The notes beneath the pieces are model-generated. The model did no database searches. It had not been told where the DNA came from and saw only the letters and a list, made by a program, of their open reading frames with translations. From Candidatus Cloacimonadota bacterium (lineage in GTDB: Bacteria > Cloacimonadota > Cloacimonadia > Cloacimonadales > GCA-2742885), in contig PDOO01000033.1 in assembly GCA_002742885.1 (NCBI GenBank), positions 1 through 64,000 on the forward strand: a DNA stretch of 64,000 nucleotides, given 5' to 3'. Below, one piece after another: positions 1 to 7,593 of this stretch. Each line of letters opens with the position of its first letter. Position 1 is the stretch's first letter. The translations under genes were made by a program, and so were the position numbers.

Positions 1-123
1 GGAAAGGAAATAATATCTCCCGTTTTCTATAAGTTTGTTAATTATCTCTGTTTTATCAACATAGATACAATTACTTTTTATAAGCATTGATAATTCTTGC
101 GTTCCCAAACCGGGCTTTTTCAT
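1..123 (-). CDS. AAA-ATPase-like/PD-(D/E)XK family protein, N-terminal 41 residues only (runs off the window)
   Basis: The open frame begins with ATG at 123 and continues past the left edge. A good ribosome binding site (AAGGAG, 6 bases upstream) supports the start. The visible residues (MKKPGLGTQELSML, then YVDKTEIINKLIE and YYFLS) match the opening of the large 'AAA-ATPase-like' family (PF09820 type). In that family a YVDKT segment precedes a P-loop and a C-terminal DUF1703 nuclease-like domain follows. The P-loop lies outside the window. These proteins occur in multiple divergent copies in Bacteroidetes, Cloacimonadota and spirochaete genomes, and their function is not established. Family assignment rests on 41 residues. 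Confidence 0.7.
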   Translation of the reverse strand, partial: MKKPGLGTQELSMLIKSNCIYVDKTEIINKLIENGRYYFLS

Positions 124-208
124 AATTTCTCCTTTTTATAATACGATAAATAAAAAATTATCAAACCTGTGCAGTCAAAGATGTTTTATACAGTCTTAGA
201 TTTAATTT

Positions 209-237
209 ATTAATAATTCTATTCAATATCTTGTCAA
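209..237 (-). promoter_or_regulatory. Possible sigma70-type promoter of the AAA-ATPase-like gene
   Basis: On the minus strand a perfect TTGACA lies at 237-232. A 17-base spacer separates it from ATTAAT (214-209; 4 of 6 consensus bases). The start codon is about 85 bases further on. In such AT-rich sequence these matches are weak evidence. The 16 bases surrounding the -35 hexamer recur upstream of the restriction-modification gene near 3994. Confidence 0.3.
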
Positions 238-265
238 CAGATTTAACGACAGCGGAATCAACTGC

Positions 266-298
266 ATAAAAAATCCCTCCGCCTTATGACGAAGGGAT
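266..298 (-). terminator. Rho-independent terminator after htpG
   Basis: Read on the minus strand, ATCCCT pairs with AGGGAT and further imperfect pairs extend the stem. A run of six to seven T residues follows. It lies about 25 bases after the htpG stop codon. Confidence 0.7.
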
Positions 299-322
299 AA
301 AATAATTAGCTTAAAAGGCAAA

Positions 323-2311
323 TTACAGCATTTTCAAAACGTCGTTTGCTTTTTCGATAAATTTCTGTAATTCTTTACCGGTAAAGCGTTTTTGTTCGAG
401 AAGAGCCAATTGATGAATGTATTCTGCAATGGTTTTGACTTCTTCTTTTTTGCCTTTTTCGTCCAATTCAACTATTTTTTTAACAATATTATTATTAGCA
501 TTAATTATCATCTTATGATTTGCCAACATATCAAAATCAGAATGCGTCATCATGGCATTCATTTCAGAGTAACGTCTCATGTGTTCATTGAAAACAACCA
601 TTCCCGAAATATTATCGGATTTCAAAGATTTAACTTCAGAGGTTACGGGAATGTACATTTGATCAACAATATCGTTAAAAGCGTTTTCTCCTATTTCCTC
701 TCTTACGTTTTGCGGAATATCGTAAGGATTTATAATAGTGTTTTCTTCTTCTTTTCTGATATATTTTTCCAATTTGACAATCGCTTCCGGATGTTTTTTG
801 GAATATTCTTTCAAATTATCGGCACTGAAATTTGCTTCGGTCTTAGGATTAAGAACCTTGTTGAAAATTTCGGCGATTTTGGTATTGAGAGATTTATCTT
901 CATCTGAATCTTTTTTCACTATATTGTCATTGATTTCCGAATCAACTCGAGTAAAAGCGATATCCGATATTTTTTGTTCCAAGTGCTGGAAAAGATGATT
1001 ATCGAGAATTGAAGTCGAGTATATAACTTCAAGTCCCTGTTCTTTCATCAATTTAATGTATGAAACCTGAGTATCTTCGCTTCCGGCATAGAAAATTTTC
1101 TGCGGTTTTTCTTCGGATTTATTTCTTGCCAGATATTCTTCAACCGTAACATAATCTTCGTTGGTTGACTTAAAAATCAAGCTGTCTCGCATGGAATCAG
1201 AAAATTTTTCTTCCGTCAAAACGCCGTATTTGATGATTTGATTAACATCTTCCCAAATTTTTTCGTATCTCTCTCTGTCTTCCTTGAAAACGCTTTTAAG
1301 ATGATCTGCAACTTTTTTGATAATGTATTTGGTAATTTTTTTTACCTGCTGATCATGTTGCAAAAATGATCTGGAAACATTCAACGGAATATCGGGAATA
1401 TCGATTCCGCCTCTGAGAAGCAACAAAAATTCCGGAATAAATTCTTTAAGATTATCGGCGACAAACACATTGTTGCAGAATAATTTAACTCTTCCTTTAT
1501 TGATATCCGGCTCGTTTTTGATTTTCGGGAAATACAAAATTCCTTTGAGATTAAAGGGAAAATCAACATTGAGATGAATCCAGAAAAGAGGATCTTCCCA
1601 ATCATGGAAAGTTTTCTTGTAAAATTCTTTGTACTCTTCTTCGGTAACGTCTTTCGGTTTACGATTCCAGAGAGCTTCTTTCTGATTAAGCGTATCGTCG
1701 CCCATGGTAATAGGGAAAGGCGTAAAACTGCTGAACTTATCGACAAGTTCTTTGATTTTATTTTCTTCTTCGTACTCATGAGAATCGGCGTTCAAATAAA
1801 CGGTAACTGTTGTTCCGACGGTTTTGCGGCTTCCTTTGCCCAAAGAATAATCGGTGGAACCGTCGCATTCCCAAAATGCCGGTTCTTCTCCTTCTCTGTA
1901 AGAAAGAGAATCAATGGTAACTTTTTCGGCAACCATGAAAGAAGAATAAAATCCCAAACCGAAATGTCCGATTATGCTTGATTGTTTATCTTTGAATTTA
2001 TCGACAAAATCTTCCGCTCCGGAAAAAGCGATTTGATTAATATATTTTTCGATTTCTTCCTTATTCATTCCGATTCCGTTATCGATAATCTGTAAAGTAT
2101 GAGCCTTTTTATCAACTTTCAATTCTATTTTCAAATCATCTTCGTTAACGCCTTCATCCACGAGTTTTCTTTTGCTCATGGCATCGATGGCATTTGAGAT
2201 AAGCTCTCTCAAAAAGATATCGTGTTCGGAATAAAGCCATTTTTTTATAATCGGAAAAATATTTTCCGTATGGATTGATAAAGTTCCTTTGTTAAGATCT
2301 TTTTTACTCAT
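323..2311 (-). CDS. htpG: Molecular chaperone HtpG (Hsp90 family)
   Basis: This 662-residue cytosolic ATP-dependent chaperone has the full Hsp90 layout. The N-terminal GHKL ATPase has ELISNAIDA (the Mg-binding Asn), the IIDNGIGM ATP-lid motif and GHFGLGFYS. Middle-domain hallmarks include the conserved FPLNVSR-type loop, seen here as IPLNVSRSFLQ. A C-terminal dimerisation domain follows. The start is placed at the ATG at 2311, because MSKKDLNKGTLSIHTEN is the family's usual N-terminus and GGAG lies 7 bases upstream. An in-frame ATG at 2368 would add 19 unsupported residues. Length is close to the bacterial norm (about 625-680). The gene stands alone between two terminators, so it is probably monocistronic. 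No HrcA or sigma32-type site is evident upstream. Confidence 0.97.
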   Translation of the reverse strand: MSKKDLNKGTLSIHTENIFPIIKKWLYSEHDIFLRELISNAIDAMSKRKLVDEGVNEDDLKIELKVDKKAHTLQIIDNGIGMNKEEIEKYINQIAFSGAEDFVDKFKDKQSSIIGHFGLGFYSSFMVAEKVTIDSLSYREGEEPAFWECDGSTDYSLGKGSRKTVGTTVTVYLNADSHEYEEENKIKELVDKFSSFTPFPITMGDDTLNQKEALWNRKPKDVTEEEYKEFYKKTFHDWEDPLFWIHLNVDFPFNLKGILYFPKIKNEPDINKGRVKLFCNNVFVADNLKEFIPEFLLLLRGGIDIPDIPLNVSRSFLQHDQQVKKITKYIIKKVADHLKSVFKEDRERYEKIWEDVNQIIKYGVLTEEKFSDSMRDSLIFKSTNEDYVTVEEYLARNKSEEKPQKIFYAGSEDTQVSYIKLMKEQGLEVIYSTSILDNHLFQHLEQKISDIAFTRVDSEINDNIVKKDSDEDKSLNTKIAEIFNKVLNPKTEANFSADNLKEYSKKHPEAIVKLEKYIRKEEENTIINPYDIPQNVREEIGENAFNDIVDQMYIPVTSEVKSLKSDNISGMVVFNEHMRRYSEMNAMMTHSDFDMLANHKMIINANNNIVKKIVELDEKGKKEEVKTIAEYIHQLALLEQKRFTGKELQKFIEKANDVLKML

Positions 2312-2461
2312 AATAATCTCCGTTAATATTCTTTGAGTCCAATTAGAAAAAGGGTGAAAATTTGTCAAACTCGTTTTTAGCAGACAAACAAGATGAGCGC
2401 TATTTTAATAATTATTCAGATATTTATAAAACAGATAATTCCTTTAAAACCAATTTATTAT

Positions 2462-2498
2462 AAAAAAAATACCCGACAGCGATATTTCATCTGTCGGG
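2462..2498 (-). terminator. Rho-independent terminator after the double adenylate kinase gene
   Basis: A perfect 8-bp stem (CCCGACAG with CTGTCGGG) around an 11-base loop is followed on the minus strand by a run of eight T residues. It begins 28 bases after the stop codon. Confidence 0.85.
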
Positions 2499-2525
2499 CA
2501 AATTAATGAATCAATTCGAAAATAT

Positions 2526-3704
2526 TTAATTGTTCTTTACTTTGGTAAAATCATCAATCAGAATACGTTCCAGCTTTTCGGCAATCTCTTCTTTGCTTCC
2601 TTTACCTTCTAACTCGCGTACGTTGCGATTTTTACGGAAATATTTTAAAACGGGAACGGTTAATTCCTCATATTCTTCCAAACGCTGTAAAATGGAATCC
2701 GTATGCTTGTCGTAAGATCTGCAATTGTCGGTTTCTCCTCTTGCTTTCAAACGTCTTACCGATTCCAGCGGAGAAACTTTCAACTCAATATAAGATGTTA
2801 TTCGAGAATGAAGTTTCTGCAATAATCCGCCGAGGATATAAATTTGTACGATTGTGCGAGGGAAGCCCTTAAAGACAAAACCTTTTGCTTTAGGGTTCAT
2901 TTTTATTTTATTTTCAATAACTTTAATGACTATTTCATCCGGAACGTTAATGCCTTTTTCCATATAAGTCATGGCAGCTTTTCCGATTTCGCTGTCATGA
3001 GATATTTCATCTCTCAGAATTTTTCCTATCGAGATATAAACAAGACCGAATTTTTCCGCAATAATCTTTGCTTGAGTTCCTTTCCCTGAACCGGGATAAC
3101 CGAAAATAACGACATTAAGCAAATTATTGGATAAAACTTTTTCTGCTGCTTTAGATACTCTTTCAAATACTTCTTCAATTTTTCCGGTTCCGTCCAAAGG
3201 ATGAAAAATTCCTTTATCATTATAATAATTTATGACGGGAACGGTTTTCTTTCTGTATTCTTTAAGACGATTTTCAATGACATCCTTTACATCATCGGAT
3301 CTGCCGCTTGTTTTCGCTCTTTCCAAAAGACGTTTTTTTAATTCTTCTTCGGGAACTTCCAAACTTATTAATCCGGATAATTTCGTGTTCATTCTTCTCA
3401 ATAAACCGTCAAAAATATAAGCTTGCACGTAAGTTCTAGGGAATCCGTCAAAAAGGAATCCCTGAGCGTTTTTATTGTCTTTTATAACTTCTTCAATTAA
3501 TTGGACTATGATTCCGTCATGAACCAATCCGCCTGAATCTATAATATTTCTTACTTTTGATCCGAGCTCAGAATCGGGCTTCTCCAATTCTTTTCTCAAA
3601 ATGTCGCCGGTGGAAATATAAACCAAGTTATACTTTTCCATAAGCAACTTTGATTGGGTTCCTTTCCCGGCTCCGGGAGGTCCGAACAGGACAAGATTAA
3701 GCAT
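2526..3704 (-). CDS. Tandem (two-domain) adenylate kinase
   Basis: The 392 residues comprise two complete adenylate-kinase-like domains (about 1-190 and 195-392). Each lacks the inserted zinc LID and so is of the short type. Domain 1 looks fully active: P-loop GPPGAGKGT (8-16), STGD with R37, FDGFPR (85-90) and SGRSDD (133-138). Domain 2 keeps a P-loop (GYPGSGKGT, 202-210), R231, FPR (281-283) and R329. It replaces the AMP-site Thr32 with Ile226, Asp34 with Lys228 and Asp86 with Lys279, and SDD becomes SYD. The enzyme interconverts AMP+ATP and 2 ADP. Domain 2 may be regulatory or have altered base specificity (inference). A bacterial adk is normally one domain of 190-220 residues. The gene is probably monocistronic, with a terminator downstream. 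No second adk is visible in the window. Confidence 0.93.
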   Translation of the reverse strand: MLNLVLFGPPGAGKGTQSKLLMEKYNLVYISTGDILRKELEKPDSELGSKVRNIIDSGGLVHDGIIVQLIEEVIKDNKNAQGFLFDGFPRTYVQAYIFDGLLRRMNTKLSGLISLEVPEEELKKRLLERAKTSGRSDDVKDVIENRLKEYRKKTVPVINYYNDKGIFHPLDGTGKIEEVFERVSKAAEKVLSNNLLNVVIFGYPGSGKGTQAKIIAEKFGLVYISIGKILRDEISHDSEIGKAAMTYMEKGINVPDEIVIKVIENKIKMNPKAKGFVFKGFPRTIVQIYILGGLLQKLHSRITSYIELKVSPLESVRRLKARGETDNCRSYDKHTDSILQRLEEYEELTVPVLKYFRKNRNVRELEGKGSKEEIAEKLERILIDDFTKVKNN

Positions 3705-4070
3705 AATAACCTCTGCTTTGTTTTTTTAAATAAGAATCGAAGATACAAAATTGCAAAAATTCGTCAAGACAGATTTATTTAAACCCAAACATGAAAACTG
3801 AAAATATAAAATAATCAGAAAAAAGACTTAATATCTGCTTTACCTGAACAAAGGCAATTTTTAATATAATTTTTGCGAAGCTTGATAAAATATAATTTTT
3901 GACTTTTAAAATTATTTCTATCAGCTCTCAGTTATTCGGATGACGGCATTTTTTTAAGATGACGGCATTTTTTTAATTTGAATAAGATTACAATTAAATC
4001 TGTTGACAATATCTTACCGGAAATTTCGAAAAGATAAATTTATAATGTAAAAATCACCGGCGGAGAAAAA
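3705..4070. other. 366-base intergenic region between the divergently transcribed adenylate kinase and RM genes
   Basis: This very AT-rich stretch holds no convincing gene. It contains an exact 19-base tandem duplication (3939-3976). It also has a TTGACA (4003-4008) inside a 16-base sequence shared with the region upstream of the AAA-ATPase-like gene, and a TATAAT at 4041-4046. The last two are 32 bases apart, so they do not form one ordinary promoter. A purine-rich ribosome binding site (GGCGGAG) precedes the ATG at 4071. Confidence 0.6.
3939..3976. repeat. Exact 19-base tandem duplication
   Basis: The unit GATGACGGCATTTTTTTAA occurs twice back to back (3939-3957 and 3958-3976) without a mismatch. 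It lies in the intergenic region upstream of the RM gene. A recent slippage or duplication event is the simplest explanation. Confidence 0.9.
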
Positions 4071-6632
4071 ATGAAATACAAAAATATGCGTGAAGAAGAA
4101 TTAAAAAATAAGGTTGCAGAGGAATGGTTTAACGGGTTTGATACTTCGGAAATAATAGGAAACATAGATTTTTCCGTTTCTTTAAGACAAAAAGGAAGTT
4201 CCGAAAGATTATCTTTACTTTGGGCGGAAGCCAAAACCGGTAATTATGATATTGTCGCCATGTTTGCGCAACTTATTTTAACCGTGGGGAAAGCCCGAAC
4301 TTTTGATAAAATTTTACCGCCGGCTTTTCTCGGAGCATTTGATTTTTGTAAAATGGCATTTATTCCCTACAAAGATATTCAGGATATTTTCTATCTTAAT
4401 GATTTCAATTGGAACGTAACTCCAAGTAAGCGCGAGACCAAAGAATTTAAGCTGATAGAAAAAAGAATCGCCGATATAATAAAGAAAAAATCTTATGTTT
4501 ACGACTATAAAAAAGACAAAAAAGAACTGAAAATTTTTATCAAAAACAATATAAGAAAATCATCCCAATCAGGAAAAATAAAAATAGGAAAAAATAATTT
4601 TATCCCCGTGTATTTGCGTTGGCTGGAAGTCGTAAAACCCGTCATTGACGTAAATTGGGATAAACTGAAAAGCAACAGGATAATAGATGCGGATTTCTTT
4701 CTTGCCGATCTTTTTACCGATGACCAAGATACCCCCGAAATAGACGATGATATTTCAATCAGAGATAATCTTTTTGTCGTTTATCGAAACAAAGGTTACC
4801 GAATTTCCAAAGAAAACATTAACCAAATGTTTGATGCCGCAATAAAGATAAAACACACCGATATTTATCAACAATTTTGGAAAATATACAAAAGACCGCC
4901 TCTTAAAATTTGGCATGAATATATCATTAAAAGACGCGATTTACTCGTTCCGCAGGACATAAGAGAACGAAAAGGAGCTTTTTTTACGCCTCGCCAATGG
5001 GTGGAGCTTTCCCAAAAATACATTGCCGATGTGTTTGGCGAAGATTGGCAAGATGAATATTATGTCTGGGATTGCGCCGCCGGCACCGGAAATTTACTCG
5101 CCGGACTGGTCAACAAATACAATATCTGGGCTTCCACTTTGGATCAAGCCGACGTAAACGTGATGCGCGAACGTATTGAAAACGGAGCCAATCTTCTGAA
5201 AAGTCATATTTTTCAATTTGATTTTTTGAATGATTATATTCCGACTGATCCCCCTGGGTGTCAGTCGCAGACTGACGGAGCGGTAAATGCAGCGACAAAA
5301 GATAAAGACCGCCCCGCCCGGCGGCACCCCTACCGAGGAGGGGAATGTAAACTTCCGCAAAGCCTTTTGGAAGTATTACAAGACCCGGAAAAACGAAAAA
5401 AACTCATTATTTATATCAATCCGCCTTATGCGGAAGCAGGAACAACACGACAAAGAACAGGAACAGGGAAGAATAAAGCCGGAACCGCTGTCAATAATTA
5501 TGTTCATGAAAAATATGCTCAAAGTTTGGGTAAAGCCGGAAATGAGCTTTTCACTCAGTTTTTAATGAGAATATATCAAGAAATACCCTCATGCAAGATT
5601 GCAAATTTTTCAAAGTTGAAAAATTTGCAATCTTCAAACTTCCGAGTATTTCGCCAAAACTTTCGAGCGAAGCTCGAAAAAATTTTTTGCGTCCCGGCCG
5701 CTACCTTTGATAACGTAAAAGGAAAATTTCCGATAGGATTTTTTATATGGGATACTGCCAAAGAAGAAATTTTTACAGACATACAAGCGGATGTTTATGA
5801 TAAAATTGGGGAATTTACAGGACAAAAAAGATTTTCTTCAAACGATAATATTATGAATATTGGAAAATGGCTGTCCAATAATAAAGACAGTAATAATATA
5901 TTTTCAATCGGTATGATGAATTCAGGTCGAAATGATTTTCAAAATCAAAATTTAATAAATATTCAACATTATATAAGTTCAAAACAATCACATGCATTAA
6001 CTATTGAATTAACAATAAAAAATTTAATAATATGCACAATTTTTTTTGCTGTTCGTTTATGCATAAAAGCTACCTGGATAAACGACCGGGATCAATTTCT
6101 TTATCCTGAAGACGGCTGGCAATCGGATAAAGAATTTCAAAATGACTGTCTTGCCTATACGCTGTTTCACGGACAAAACCGCATAAGCTCCGCCGAAGGC
6201 ACAAACCACTGGATACCGTTTACGGAAAGAGAAGTTGATGCCAAAGATAAATTCGAGAGTAATTTTATGACGGACTTTATCGGCGGTAAACTTAAAGAAG
6301 AGACGAATGATGCTTGGCAAACCGAAATTTTATTTGAGGAAACAAGCATTGTCAATCCCTTTGAAAAAAAGATATTTTCAAAGGAAGCAAAAGAGGTTTT
6401 TAACGCAGGACGTAAATTATGGCGTTATTATCACGAACAACCGGGAGCAAATCCGAACGCCTCATTTTATGATATTCGGGAGCATTTTCAGGGAAGAAAC
6501 AGCAAAGGCAGAATGAATGCCGAAAGCAAAGACGCAACTTATACCGGATTAATTGCCGATTTAAGAAAAAAGCTTAAAATTCTCGGCAAAAAGATTGAAC
6601 CTAAAATTTACCGATACGGTTTTTTGCGGTAA
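4071..6632 (+). CDS. Single-chain restriction-modification protein (type IIG-like nuclease + N6-adenine methyltransferase)
   Basis: The protein has 853 residues. The N-terminal region has a PD-(D/E)XK-like signature, Asp33 followed by E53-A-K55 (WAEAKTG), suggesting a DNA-cleaving domain. The central gamma-type N6-adenine methyltransferase domain has motif I around D334 (DCAAGTGN, 334-341) and motif IV NPPY at 450-453. KGAFFTPRQW just before motif I is typical of these enzymes. The C-terminal 200 or so residues, ending YGFLR, probably hold target recognition. One polypeptide would both modify and cut DNA, so no partner subunit is needed; none is adjacent. Residues about 394-425 form an odd GC-rich in-frame insertion between motif I and NPPY (5249-5343). 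A perfect 19-bp inverted repeat lies within the coding sequence at 5595-5634. No promoter can be assigned. Activity is untested; a methylase-only or BREX-related role is less likely because of the EAK motif. Confidence 0.82.
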   Translation: MKYKNMREEELKNKVAEEWFNGFDTSEIIGNIDFSVSLRQKGSSERLSLLWAEAKTGNYDIVAMFAQLILTVGKARTFDKILPPAFLGAFDFCKMAFIPYKDIQDIFYLNDFNWNVTPSKRETKEFKLIEKRIADIIKKKSYVYDYKKDKKELKIFIKNNIRKSSQSGKIKIGKNNFIPVYLRWLEVVKPVIDVNWDKLKSNRIIDADFFLADLFTDDQDTPEIDDDISIRDNLFVVYRNKGYRISKENINQMFDAAIKIKHTDIYQQFWKIYKRPPLKIWHEYIIKRRDLLVPQDIRERKGAFFTPRQWVELSQKYIADVFGEDWQDEYYVWDCAAGTGNLLAGLVNKYNIWASTLDQADVNVMRERIENGANLLKSHIFQFDFLNDYIPTDPPGCQSQTDGAVNAATKDKDRPARRHPYRGGECKLPQSLLEVLQDPEKRKKLIIYINPPYAEAGTTRQRTGTGKNKAGTAVNNYVHEKYAQSLGKAGNELFTQFLMRIYQEIPSCKIANFSKLKNLQSSNFRVFRQNFRAKLEKIFCVPAATFDNVKGKFPIGFFIWDTAKEEIFTDIQADVYDKIGEFTGQKRFSSNDNIMNIGKWLSNNKDSNNIFSIGMMNSGRNDFQNQNLINIQHYISSKQSHALTIELTIKNLIICTIFFAVRLCIKATWINDRDQFLYPEDGWQSDKEFQNDCLAYTLFHGQNRISSAEGTNHWIPFTEREVDAKDKFESNFMTDFIGGKLKEETNDAWQTEILFEETSIVNPFEKKIFSKEAKEVFNAGRKLWRYYHEQPGANPNASFYDIREHFQGRNSKGRMNAESKDATYTGLIADLRKKLKILGKKIEPKIYRYGFLR
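5249..5343 (+). repeat. Palindrome-rich, GC-rich insertion inside the RM coding sequence (RPE-like)
   Basis: These roughly 95 bases are strikingly G+C-rich against AT-rich flanks. They carry several short inverted repeats: GTCAGT/ACTGAC (5260-5276), CCGCCCGGCGG (5314-5324) and CCCCT/AGGGG (5327-5343). They keep the reading frame and encode Arg/Pro/Gly-rich residues unlike the rest of the protein. The segment sits between FLND and KLPQSL, which would otherwise form a continuous methyltransferase sequence. This is the pattern of small palindromic elements that insert in frame into genes, as described in Rickettsia. No second copy is visible in this window. Confidence 0.6.
5595..5634. repeat. 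Perfect 19-bp inverted repeat within the RM gene
   Basis: AAGATTGCAAATTTTTCAA (5595-5613) is followed after two bases by its exact reverse complement (5616-5634). A 7-bp palindromic hairpin (TTCGAGC/GCTCGAA) follows at 5662-5678. Both lie in coding sequence. The encoded residues look like ordinary family sequence, so this may be accidental, but a 40-base hairpin would be very stable in the mRNA. Confidence 0.85.
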
Positions 6633-6824
6633 AAACAAAAAGCCGATAATCATGAACATAATGATAAAATAATCAGTCGTTGCCGTGTTCAAACTCCAAA
6701 AATACCAAAATACGACAACAAACAAGAAAATATCAATTCTGATAACACTAAAATATTTGACAAAAATAAAACAATTTAAAAAAAATAATTTTTTATAAAA
6801 AATATACGTCATAAAGGAATAAAA

Positions 6825-7517
6825 ATGCATAAAAGCAAAAGAGACTTATTGATTGTTTTAATTGTTTTTCCGCTAATTTATTTTATGTACAGCCTGAGTC
6901 CTTGGTCGAAAGAGTTATTCGTTAAAGGAAACGATGACTTATTCATTCCATTTTGGAGCGGTATAATTATTTTACATTGGCTGAGCGTTTTCATCATCAA
7001 AATATTTTTAAATCAAGAAAATAAAACATTTCGAGACATAGGATTTATGCTAAATGCAAAAAAAAACTTAATCCTTGTTATTTCATATTTTACGTTTTCT
7101 TTATTTGTATTCGGATTTACAGAGCAGTTTTTGCAGCATATTTCCATAGACGAAAAAATACTGTCCGGATTACTGAACTTTTTCCCAAAAACAACTTCAC
7201 AAAGACTGTTGTTTATTCTCACGGTTTTTTCCGCAGGATTTTGTGAAGAAATAATTTATCGAGGTTATGCAATCACCAAACTTACAGAACTGAAAATGAA
7301 TAAATGGGCAGCTTTGATACCGGCAGGAATCGCATTTGTATTTACCCACGGAATCGTAACCGTAACCGGATTAGGTCAATTCTTTTTTTATTTTATTCCC
7401 GCCCTGATCTTCGGTTCAATTTTTATATGGCGTAAACGCTTATTATTCAACATAGTCATCCATTTGTTATTTGATCTTACCGCTATGACTGCAATATTCC
7501 AAGCAATAAAATATTAA
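6825..7517 (+). CDS. CPBP family intramembrane glutamic endopeptidase (CAAX-like/Abi)
   Basis: This 230-residue integral membrane protein has about seven hydrophobic helices. It has the hallmark motifs of the CPBP (Rce1-like) family: EEIIYRG near residue 140 (EExxxR) and a downstream FVFTHG motif carrying a catalytic His. The family comprises membrane-embedded proteases; bacterial members are often linked to bacteriocin self-immunity or protein maturation. The ATG at 6825 is preceded by AAAGGA. The gene stands between the RM protein and a secreted protein of unknown function on the same strand. No bacteriocin precursor was seen nearby, so the substrate is unknown. Confidence 0.88.
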   Translation: MHKSKRDLLIVLIVFPLIYFMYSLSPWSKELFVKGNDDLFIPFWSGIIILHWLSVFIIKIFLNQENKTFRDIGFMLNAKKNLILVISYFTFSLFVFGFTEQFLQHISIDEKILSGLLNFFPKTTSQRLLFILTVFSAGFCEEIIYRGYAITKLTELKMNKWAALIPAGIAFVFTHGIVTVTGLGQFFFYFIPALIFGSIFIWRKRLLFNIVIHLLFDLTAMTAIFQAIKY

Positions 7518-7593
7518 AACCGATAAATAAAATTTACCCAAAAACAATAAAACCGGTTATTTTCCGAACATCCGGTTTAAAAAAGGAGAACAC

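Noticed and set aside
392-1981. Plus-strand and extra minus-strand open frames inside htpG
   Set aside because: Shadow frames of a highly conserved gene, Phe/Ile-rich and without ribosome binding sites.
4003-4046. Sigma70 promoter TTGACA/TATAAT for the RM gene
   Set aside because: The two hexamers are 32 bases apart, far from the 16-18 needed, and no better partner lies at the right spacing.
5094-5565. Open frames on other frames and strands over the GC-rich insert as separate genes
   Set aside because: They overlap the well-supported RM frame, have no ribosome binding site and no recognisable family. They reflect the low stop density of the GC-rich element.
7550-7578. Terminator between the CPBP protease and the secreted protein
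   Set aside because: The hairpin (AAACCGG/CCGGTTT) is followed on the plus strand by an A-run, not T, so it does not terminate plus-strand transcripts. It may influence translation.
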